Assembly (NCBI RefSeq): GCF_008370345.1
Contig: NZ_VTUU01000001.1
Coordinates: forward strand, 420,223 to 484,222
Direction of reading: 5' to 3'
DNA length: 64,000 nt
DNA from: Marinobacter salinexigens
Lineage (GTDB): Bacteria; Pseudomonadota; Gammaproteobacteria; Pseudomonadales; Oleiphilaceae
Positions 49,101 through 55,780 of the stretch are shown here, one piece after another (position 1 is the first letter of the stretch; each line of letters begins with the position of its first letter). The position numbers were made by a program, and so were the translations under genes. The notes beneath the pieces are model-generated. The model was given only the letters and a program-made list of their open reading frames with translations. It was not told where the DNA came from and did no database searches.

Positions 49101-49854
49101 CCGGGATGTTGTTGCTCAGCCGCGCAAGATCATCTCCAGCCCGACCTGGTCTGGCCTGGAAGATGAGCATGTGTCCTATAACGCGGGTTACACCAACGTC
49201 CACGAGTTGATCCCCTGGAGGACTCTGACGGGGCGTCAGCAGTTCTATCAGGATCACGAATGGATGCGTGCCTTTGGCGAGAGCCTGCTGGTCTACCGTC
49301 CGCCCATCAACACCAAGGCTGCTGCGCCGATGCTGGGCAAGAAGGGCAACGGGAATCCTGAAAAGGCCCTCAACTGGATCACACCGCACCAGAAGTGGGG
49401 TATTCACAGCACCTACAGCGAAAACCTGCTGATGCAGACGCTGTCTCGTGGTGGCCCCATCGTGTGGCTGAGTGAAGATGACGCCAAAGATCTGGGCATT
49501 GAGGACAACGACTGGATCGAGCTGTTTAACGTCAACGGTGCGATTGCTGCCAGGGCTGTGGTCAGCCAGCGCGTGATGCCTGGCATGGCGATGATGTACC
49601 ACGCCCAGGAACGACTGGTGAATATTCCGGGCTCCGAAGTTACCGGTACCCGGGGTGGTATTCATAACTCGGTCACCCGGGCCTGCCCGAAACCGACCCA
49701 TATGATTGGTGGCTATGCCCAGTACTCCTACGGTTTCAACTACTACGGCACCGTAGGTTCGAACCGGGATGAGTTTGTGGTGGTTCGCAAGATGAAGAAC
49801 GTGGACTGGCTCGATGGCGAAGGCAATGACTCAGTTCAGGAGGCTGTAAAATGA
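46114..49854 (+). CDS. narG: Respiratory nitrate reductase alpha subunit NarG
   Basis: Catalytic molybdenum (bis-MGD) subunit of the membrane-bound cytoplasmic-facing nitrate reductase. 1,246 residues, normal for NarG. The FS0 cluster region [23 protein letters not shown] lies near the N terminus. The molybdenum-site region is [23 protein letters not shown] 46114 follows GGAGAGAGAGACC. It overlaps narH by 4 bp. No frameshift or gap is seen. Confidence 0.99.
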   Translation: [1246 protein letters not shown]

Positions 49855-51428
49855 AGATCCGCTCCCAAGTCGGCATGGTACTGAACCTGGACAAGTGCAT
49901 TGGTTGCCATACCTGTTCAGTTACCTGCAAAAACGTCTGGACCAGCCGCGAAGGCATGGAATACGCCTGGTTCAACAACGTCGAAACCAAGCCTGGTATC
50001 GGTTACCCGAAAGAGTGGGAGAACCAGGATAAGTGGAAAGGCGGCTGGATGCGCGACAGCTCCGGCAAGATCAAGCCCCGCATCGGCGGCAGGTTCCGGG
50101 TGTTGGCGAACATTTTCGCCAACCCGGACCTTCCGGAAATCGACGACTACTACGAGCCGTTCGATTTTGACTACCAGCACCTGCACAACGCACCGGACAG
50201 CAAGCACCAGCCAATAGCACGGCCGCGCTCGCTGATCTCCGGCGAACGTATGAAGAAAATCGAATGGGGCCCCAACTGGGAAGAAATCCTGGGCACCGAG
50301 TTTGCCAAGCGCCGCAAGGACAAGAACTTTGACCAGGTGCAGGCGGATATCTACGGCCAGTTCGAAAACACCTTCATGATGTATCTGCCGCGTCTGTGCG
50401 AGCACTGCCTGAACCCGGCCTGTGTTGCCAGCTGCCCGAGCGGCGCCATCTACAAGCGCGAGGAAGACGGCATCGTCCTGATTGACCAGGACAAGTGCCG
50501 TGGCTGGCGGATGTGTGTCTCCGGCTGCCCCTACAAGAAAATCTACTTCAACTGGAAAACCGGCAAGTCCGAGAAGTGCATCTTCTGTTATCCCCGGATC
50601 GAAGCCGGCATGCCTACGGTCTGCTCCGAGACCTGTGTGGGCCGTATTCGCTACCTGGGCGTGCTGCTCTACGATGCCGACCGGATCGAGGAAGTGGCCA
50701 GCACACCGGGCGAACAGGATCTCTACGAGAAACAGCTGGAAATCTTCCTGGACCCGTTCGATCCGAAAGTGATCGAGCAGGCGAAGAAAGACGGCATCCC
50801 GATGAACGTCATCGAGGCCGCCCAGCAGAGCCCGGTGTACAAGATGGCGGTGGACTGGAAACTGGCACTGCCGCTGCACCCGGAATACCGCACCTTGCCG
50901 ATGGTCTGGTATGTGCCACCCCTCAGCCCGATTCAGTCAGCTGCTGAAGCCGGCAAGGTCGAGTTTGATGGTGTACTGCCGAAAATTGAGAGCCTGCGGA
51001 TCCCGGTCAAATATCTCGCCAACCTCCTGACTGCTGGCGATGAGAAACCGATTGTCACAGCCCTCAAGCGGATTCTGGCCATGCGTTTGTACAAGCGGGC
51101 CGAAACCGTTGAAAACCGGGAAGACCTGCGAGCCCTTCAGGAAGCGGGTCTGACCAAGCAACAGGCAGACGAAATGTACCGCTACCTGGCGATCGCGAAT
51201 TACGAGGACCGCTTCGTGATTCCCACCAGCCATAGAGAACTGGCTAAGGAAGCGTTCCCGGAAGCCACTGCCTATGGCGAACGTGGTGGTTGCGGATTCA
51301 GCTTCGGTGATGGCTGCCATGGGGGCGACAGCGAGTTCAGCCTGTTCGGAGGCCGCAAGCAGACCACCAGCATGGTCAGCAAATTAGCCACCGTAAAGCA
51401 GGTGGACCCGAAGCAACTGCAGGAATAA
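49851..51428 (+). CDS. narH: Respiratory nitrate reductase beta subunit NarH
   Basis: A 525-residue electron-transfer subunit with four iron-sulfur clusters. Cys groups are CIGCHTCSVTCKNVW, CEHCLNPACVASCPSG, CRGWRMCVSGCPYKK (Trp replacing a Cys at the 3Fe-4S site) and KCIFCYPRIEAGMPTVCSETC. Electrons pass from NarI heme b to NarG. Translationally coupled to narG. Confidence 0.99.
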   Translation: MKIRSQVGMVLNLDKCIGCHTCSVTCKNVWTSREGMEYAWFNNVETKPGIGYPKEWENQDKWKGGWMRDSSGKIKPRIGGRFRVLANIFANPDLPEIDDYYEPFDFDYQHLHNAPDSKHQPIARPRSLISGERMKKIEWGPNWEEILGTEFAKRRKDKNFDQVQADIYGQFENTFMMYLPRLCEHCLNPACVASCPSGAIYKREEDGIVLIDQDKCRGWRMCVSGCPYKKIYFNWKTGKSEKCIFCYPRIEAGMPTVCSETCVGRIRYLGVLLYDADRIEEVASTPGEQDLYEKQLEIFLDPFDPKVIEQAKKDGIPMNVIEAAQQSPVYKMAVDWKLALPLHPEYRTLPMVWYVPPLSPIQSAAEAGKVEFDGVLPKIESLRIPVKYLANLLTAGDEKPIVTALKRILAMRLYKRAETVENREDLRALQEAGLTKQQADEMYRYLAIANYEDRFVIPTSHRELAKEAFPEATAYGERGGCGFSFGDGCHGGDSEFSLFGGRKQTTSMVSKLATVKQVDPKQLQE

Positions 51429-51438
51429 GGAGGCCAAC

Positions 51439-52179
51439 ATGCAACTTCTGAAAGTACTGGCGCGGGTTCTGGAATACCCCACTGAAGAACTACAGGCCTC
51501 CAGGGATGCATTGGTGGCGGTTGTTCTGGAGGACACCCGACTGCCACGCAAGAACAAGCAGCAGCTGCTGAGTTGTCTGGACCGCTTGTGCGACGGCGAC
51601 TTGCTGGATCTGCAAGAAGAGTACGTCGGCACCTTCGACAAGGGCAGGGCGACGTCCCTGCTACTGTTCGAACACGTGCACGGCGAGTCCCGGGACCGGG
51701 GGCAGGCCATGGTCGATCTGATGGATGAATACGAACGCAACGGGCTTGAGATTGACGCCCGGGAACTACCGGATTACCTGCCGCTGTTCCTGGAATACCT
51801 CGCAACGAGGCCCGCAGAGGAAATCCAGAACTGGCTTGAGGATATCCACCACATTCTCGGCTTGCTGGGAGAGCGCTTGTTCCAGCGCCAGAGCCATTAC
51901 CACATTGCGATGGATGCGTTGCTGGCCATTGCCGGGCGCAAGGTTGACCGCCAGGAGCTGGCGAAAATCGTTGCCTCGGAGGAGCGGGATGATACTCCGG
52001 AAGCCCTGGACAAAGTCTGGGAAGAGGAAATGGTGAAATTCGTGGATGACCAGGGCAGCTCCTGCAGCACCGGTGGCGTTGTTGGACAGCGCCGCCGTGA
52101 GCTGGAACAAACCCAGACCATCCACCTGAGCGACAAACTGATGGCGGATGCAACACCCCGTCAGGCAGGGCGCGCCTGA
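51439..52179 (+). CDS. narJ: Nitrate reductase assembly chaperone NarJ
   Basis: A 246-residue system-specific chaperone of the TorD/NarJ family. It helps insert the molybdenum cofactor into NarG before NarI binding. Helical segments include LLQLKVLARVLEYPT-like start and DYLPLFLEYLATRP, the latter conserved in NarJ. AAGGAGG precedes the ATG, 10 bp after narH. Confidence 0.97.
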   Translation: MQLLKVLARVLEYPTEELQASRDALVAVVLEDTRLPRKNKQQLLSCLDRLCDGDLLDLQEEYVGTFDKGRATSLLLFEHVHGESRDRGQAMVDLMDEYERNGLEIDARELPDYLPLFLEYLATRPAEEIQNWLEDIHHILGLLGERLFQRQSHYHIAMDALLAIAGRKVDRQELAKIVASEERDDTPEALDKVWEEEMVKFVDDQGSSCSTGGVVGQRRRELEQTQTIHLSDKLMADATPRQAGRA

Positions 52180-52198
52180 GGCGCAGGAGGAAATGACG

Positions 52199-52876
52199 AT
52201 GTCCTTTATAAACACGCTACTGTTTGGAATCTACCCGTACATCGCCCTGATCGTGCTGTTTGTCGGTACCTGGGCGCGTTATGACCATGGCCAGTTCACC
52301 TGGAAAGCCCACTCAAGCCAGATGCTGCGCAAGAAAAACATGGTGCTGGCGTCCGTGCTGTTCCACGTGGGTGTGCTGGTAATCTTCTTCGGTCACTTTG
52401 TCGGTTTGCTCACACCCCACTGGGCCTACGATTGGCTCATTACTCCCGGTCAGAAACAGGTGATGGCCATTGTGGTTGGTGGCATTGCCGGCGTGATGGC
52501 GCTGATTGGCGGCGCCATGCTCGCCTGGCGCCGTTTGACCGACCCGCGCATTCAGGCCAGCAGCAGTACCGCTGATAACCTGATTATCGTGGTTCTGGTG
52601 GTCCAGGTCGTTCTGGGCCTGCTCACCATCCTGCCGACACTCGGCCACCTGGATGGCGGCACCATGCTCAAGTTCTCAGCATGGGCACAGGGGATCTTCA
52701 CCTTCCAGGGCGGCTCTGCGGATCATCTGCTGGGTGTGCACTGGATCTACAAGACCCACATCTTCCTGGGCCTGACCATCTTCGTGCTGTTTCCGTTCAC
52801 CCGCCTGGTCCACATTCTCAGTGTTCCAGCGGAATACTTCACACGTCGTTACCAAGTCGTGCGAAAACGCGCATGA
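52199..52876 (+). CDS. narI: Respiratory nitrate reductase gamma subunit NarI
   Basis: A 225-residue diheme cytochrome b that oxidises quinol and anchors NarGH. Five helices; heme-ligand His residues are in LFHVGVLVIFFGHFVG and WIYKTHIFLGLTIFVLFPFTRLVH. ATG 52199 (MSFINTLL) lies 8 bp from AGGAGG and gives the usual length; an ATG at 52193 would be too close. A terminator follows directly. Confidence 0.97.
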   Translation: MSFINTLLFGIYPYIALIVLFVGTWARYDHGQFTWKAHSSQMLRKKNMVLASVLFHVGVLVIFFGHFVGLLTPHWAYDWLITPGQKQVMAIVVGGIAGVMALIGGAMLAWRRLTDPRIQASSSTADNLIIVVLVVQVVLGLLTILPTLGHLDGGTMLKFSAWAQGIFTFQGGSADHLLGVHWIYKTHIFLGLTIFVLFPFTRLVHILSVPAEYFTRRYQVVRKRA

Positions 52877-52886
52877 CCTGACCTTA

Positions 52887-52922
52887 ACCGGGGCTACTCC
52901 GTGCTGTGGCCCCGGTCTTTTT
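52887..52922 (+). terminator. Rho-independent terminator between narI and the parvulin gene
   Basis: ACCGGGGC (52887-52894) pairs with GCCCCGGT (52909-52916), followed by CTTTTT. It starts 10 bp after the narI stop. Since the parvulin gene begins 14 bp beyond the T-tract without space for its own promoter, partial read-through is likely. Confidence 0.88.
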
Positions 52923-52936
52923 GAGAGGTGCCGAAC

Positions 52937-53743
52937 ATGCAACTCATTCCGACCGGCGATGCCGGAAAACCCAGAAACCAGTTCCCTCCGGTGTGCGTGG
53001 GTGACACCCTCATCTCCGAAGAGGACATAGCCCGTGAACTGCAACACCACCCGGCCGGGGAAATGACCGAAGCCTGGCTGGAGGCTGCCAGAAGTCTGGT
53101 GATTCGCGAACTACTCGTGGCTCGTGCGAACCGCCTGGGCCTGCCGGAAAATCTGAAGGAAGAAGAACGTATCGCCAAACTGCTGGAACAGGAGCTGGAC
53201 GTTCCCGAACCAACAGACACCGACTGCGAACGCTTCTATTCGGCCAACCCGGCACGCTTCACCAGCCCGACCCTGATGGCCGTCAGTCACATCCTCCTGG
53301 CCGCAGCCCCGGACGACGTCCAGGAACGCATCCGCCAGGAAGAAGCCGGACGCCAGCTCCTTGGCGCCCTCCTGGATGGCCGCTCCCGGTTCTCTGACAT
53401 GGCCAAACAGTACTCCGCCTGCGAATCCCGACACCAGGGCGGCAGCCTGGGCCAGATCAGCAAAGGCCAGACCGTTGAAGAGTTCGAACGCCCGGTACTC
53501 AACCTCAAAGAAGGCCTGAACCCGGAACTCATCGAAACCCGCTACGGCTGGCACATCGTACTGGTGGATCAACGAATCGATGGAGAACAGCTGCCCTACG
53601 ACCACGTCAAACCCAAGATTCGCCAATACCTGAGCGAAAGCGTCACCCGCCGGGCCTTCCGTCAGTACCTGCAAGTGCTGGCGGCAGAAATCGGTGTACA
53701 AGGCGTGGACCTGGAGATCCCGGATTCGCCATTGATGCAGTGA
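52937..53743 (+). CDS. Parvulin-type peptidyl-prolyl isomerase of the nar operon
   Basis: A 268-residue PpiC/NifM-like foldase. An N-terminal helical domain precedes a parvulin domain with VSHILLAA, FSDMAKQYSACESRHQGGSLGQISKGQTVEEFE and TRYGWHIVLVDQR. No signal peptide is seen, so it is cytoplasmic. It probably aids folding of nitrate reductase subunits, inferred from its place after narI. ATG 52937 is chosen over a GTG at 52928. Confidence 0.92.
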   Translation: MQLIPTGDAGKPRNQFPPVCVGDTLISEEDIARELQHHPAGEMTEAWLEAARSLVIRELLVARANRLGLPENLKEEERIAKLLEQELDVPEPTDTDCERFYSANPARFTSPTLMAVSHILLAAAPDDVQERIRQEEAGRQLLGALLDGRSRFSDMAKQYSACESRHQGGSLGQISKGQTVEEFERPVLNLKEGLNPELIETRYGWHIVLVDQRIDGEQLPYDHVKPKIRQYLSESVTRRAFRQYLQVLAAEIGVQGVDLEIPDSPLMQ

Positions 53744-53772
53744 AGATCCGCGAGGCCAGTACGTTAGTCTGG

Positions 53773-53886
53773 AGGCCGAAGTGGCACAGCACCCCAAAAC
53801 TGTGCGAAGCCAGGGATGGCGAAGCTCAAGCGCCACATGGATGTGCCGCAAGGAGCGGGTTTTGGGGTGCTGTGCCGCTTTGGCCT
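53773..53886 (-). repeat. Palindromic element, copy B
   Basis: 28-bp arms (53773-53800 and 53859-53886, inner CCCCAAAAC/GTTTTGGGG) pair with two mismatches, both G-T compatible. The 58-bp core, read on the minus strand, matches cores A and C at about 51-52 of 58 positions. The core contains CCGC-TCCTT-GCGG and CACAT-CC-ATGTG hairpins. The outer arms share no sequence with copies A or C. Confidence 0.85.
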
Positions 53887-53927
53887 TGCACCATGAATCT
53901 CAGGCTACTAATTAGCAAAACAAATCT

Positions 53928-53941
53928 TTGAGTTAGGTCAA
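53928..53941 (+). promoter_or_regulatory. FNR/Anr-type box before dnr
   Basis: TTGAG-TTAG-GTCAA, 8 of 10 defined bases of the FNR consensus, 115-128 bp before dnr. Control of dnr by an oxygen-sensing FNR protein would match the Anr-Dnr cascade known in Pseudomonas. Confidence 0.5.
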
Positions 53942-54055
53942 TTACTCCGGAATAACCCCCGAACTACCTCCATCGGGGGAGCGATTTTTGACCAGTACCC
54001 GCATAGTATTTAAAAAAAGATTTTCGATGCATGTATTTACCAGGAGGGACTCACC

Positions 54056-54805
54056 ATGGGACTCATGCAAACCACCGGAACCCGATACAGCAAACCGATA
54101 CTGGTCGCCGTCAACAAGCCTTTTGACGATGAAGATGGTCTCCAGGCGCTGCGCAGCCATCCGTTGTTTCGCAACATCCGGTCCAGAGATCTCGAAGACC
54201 TGATTCACCAGTCCCGACGCCTGCGCCTCGGCCACCATCAGTTGCTGTACCGTCAGGACATGCCGGCGCATCACTTCTTCTTCGTTATTTCCGGCCGGCT
54301 GCGCCTGTATCGCCTGGATTCCTCCGGCATCGACCGCACCCTGGACAGCATCGCCCCGGGCGATTGCTTTGCGGAAGTCATGATCTACGCCGATCCCCCG
54401 CGCTACGCCTGCTACGCCGAGGCGTTGAAATCCAGCGAAGTATTGATGATTCCAGTCAAGGCTTATCGTGACCTGCTGGACCGCAACCCTGAATACGCTC
54501 AGGCAGCACTGGAACACTATGCCAGGCGCGCAGTGAACCGCTTCCACGACCTGGAAATCATGACTGTTCAGAATGCCCGGGACCGCTTGATCCGATACCT
54601 CATCGATCTGCTGCCCAATGGCGCTGAAGAAGGGGGCGAAGTAGAACTGCCTCTTCCGAAATGCCTGGTTGCCTCTCGTTTGGCCATGCAGCCGGAGACA
54701 TTCTCCAGGATTCTGGCAGACCTGAAAGCTAACGGACTGCTGCGGGTTAACCGAAGCAAGCTGTTTATCTCAGACCCGCAGCGGCTGATTCAGATCAGCC
54801 AGTAG
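54056..54805 (+). CDS. dnr: Dnr-type Crp/Fnr regulator of denitrification
   Basis: A 249-residue regulator with a cyclic nucleotide-like sensor domain (about 25-150), a long dimer helix, and a helix-turn-helix LVASRLAMQPETFSRILADLKANGLL. The N-terminal FNR cluster cysteines are missing, which fits the heme-based NO sensor DNR/NnrR group. AGGAGGGACTCACC precedes the ATG. It stands between nar and nos, and boxes for it are present before nirS, norC and nosR. Confidence 0.92.
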   Translation: MGLMQTTGTRYSKPILVAVNKPFDDEDGLQALRSHPLFRNIRSRDLEDLIHQSRRLRLGHHQLLYRQDMPAHHFFFVISGRLRLYRLDSSGIDRTLDSIAPGDCFAEVMIYADPPRYACYAEALKSSEVLMIPVKAYRDLLDRNPEYAQAALEHYARRAVNRFHDLEIMTVQNARDRLIRYLIDLLPNGAEEGGEVELPLPKCLVASRLAMQPETFSRILADLKANGLLRVNRSKLFISDPQRLIQISQ

Positions 54806-54846
54806 CGGACAGAAGAACACCTCCGGGGCAAAGAATGGGAGGCTCC

Positions 54847-55233
54847 ATGAAACCGAGAAGACAAAGGCCGCTGATCTATTCCTGCTCTGGCTGCTCAGAT
54901 GTGGCGCAGCTGGCGAATAACGCCGCGGTTCGGCTGGATCACGCGGGGGAGTTCGAAATGTCCTGCATTTCCGGCGTCGGAGGAAAGGTGCCAACTTTGG
55001 TCAGTATTGCGCAGTCAGGTCGCCCCATTACGGTGATTGATGGCTGTCCCCTGCATTGTGCCAGGGCCTGCCTGGAAAACATCGGTGTCCATTTGGATGA
55101 ACATGTGCGCCTTTACGAATTCGGATTCAAAAAGCATTACGGCAAATCTTACGACGACAGTGCCGTCGAGGACGTGTGTGACGAAGTTCGAAAGCGTTGG
55201 AACAAGCACCAATTGATTGCACGCCAGGCCTGA
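54847..55233 (+). CDS. DGC-domain putative zinc-binding protein
   Basis: A 128-residue small cytoplasmic protein with conserved cysteines in YSCSGCSDVAQLAN, MSCISGVGG and IDGCPLHCARACLE (DGCxxxC), matching the DGC family of unknown function often found near nitrogen-oxide or metal genes. GGGAGG precedes ATG 54847; an in-frame ATG at 54835 is also possible. Between dnr and the nos operon. Confidence 0.82.
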   Translation: MKPRRQRPLIYSCSGCSDVAQLANNAAVRLDHAGEFEMSCISGVGGKVPTLVSIAQSGRPITVIDGCPLHCARACLENIGVHLDEHVRLYEFGFKKHYGKSYDDSAVEDVCDEVRKRWNKHQLIARQA

Positions 55234-55263
55234 GCCCGACTTGCCGCTACCAAGGAATGCATC

Positions 55264-55665
55264 ATGATCAGCAGCTATAACGACCTTATTCAGGCCTCCC
55301 GCCAACAGTCAGAGCCGCAGCGGCTTCTGTTCGTTTTCTGCCGGGCCGAACTGCCTGACGAGGCCTCTGCCATGGAACGCGCGGCGTTTGAACGAGGTGA
55401 AGGCGGAGCACTCACCCCGGTTATCTGTGTCGACAAGAACCCGGAGGAAGCGTCGGATTTTGCCGCGTTAGTAGAAGAGTCCCGTTCAACAGGGCAGGAC
55501 TGGGATCTGGTGTTTGTGGGTGCGATGTCGGGGCGTGGGGGTGTATCTCCGTCCAGTGATGAAGCACAGCAGCCACTGACCATGATGGTGGAATCCATCC
55601 GGCTGGGGAATATTGGCCAATTCCTTCCTCTCAATTCGGCTGGTGAGGCTGTTGCTCTGGCCTGA
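55264..55665 (+). CDS. Conserved small protein of unknown function
   Basis: A 133-residue soluble protein: LIQASRQQSEPQRLLFVFCRAELPD, a central acidic region VICVDKNPEEASDFAALVEES, and DLVFVGAMSGRGGVSPSSDEA. Proteins of this type are sometimes labelled ribonucleotide reductase subunit alpha, but there is no reductase-like sequence here, so I give no function. It follows the DGC protein by 30 bp and precedes nosR. Confidence 0.78.
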   Translation: MISSYNDLIQASRQQSEPQRLLFVFCRAELPDEASAMERAAFERGEGGALTPVICVDKNPEEASDFAALVEESRSTGQDWDLVFVGAMSGRGGVSPSSDEAQQPLTMMVESIRLGNIGQFLPLNSAGEAVALA

Positions 55666-55690
55666 ATGACTTGAGTCAACGGTCGGAACC

Positions 55691-55706
55691 TATCCACTTA
55701 GAGGTA
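55691..55706. promoter_or_regulatory. NarL-like dyad before nosR
   Basis: TATCCAC-TT-AGAGGTA, 12 of 14 with a perfect right heptamer. It abuts the FNR/Dnr-like box at 55708, separated by one base. Confidence 0.4.
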
Positions 55707-55707
55707 T

Positions 55708-55721
55708 TTGATTTTCGTTAA
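55708..55721 (+). promoter_or_regulatory. FNR/Dnr-type box before nosR
   Basis: TTGAT-TTTC-GTTAA, 8 of 10 defined bases. It lies 60-73 bp before the nosR start, and TAATAC at 55741-55746 is a plausible -10 nearby. Confidence 0.6.
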
Positions 55722-55780
55722 GTTTCACTAGCCTGTTTCTTAATACCTTTTCCACACATTCTCGTGCCTTGGGGGCCTTG

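Larger units (their letters stand above)
53744..54055. other. 312-bp intergenic region between the parvulin gene and dnr
   Basis: It holds palindromic element copy B (53773-53886), an FNR-like box (53928-53941), a hairpin CCCCCGA-N10-TCGGGGG (53956-53979) with a short T-run 5 bp later, and a possible sigma70 promoter TTGACC-17 bp-TAAAAA (53988-54016). No gene is seen in it. Confidence 0.7.

Noticed and set aside
55673-55681. TTGAGTCAA palindrome after the 133-residue gene
   Set aside because: It lacks the 4-bp spacer of an FNR/Dnr site; the real candidate is at 55708.
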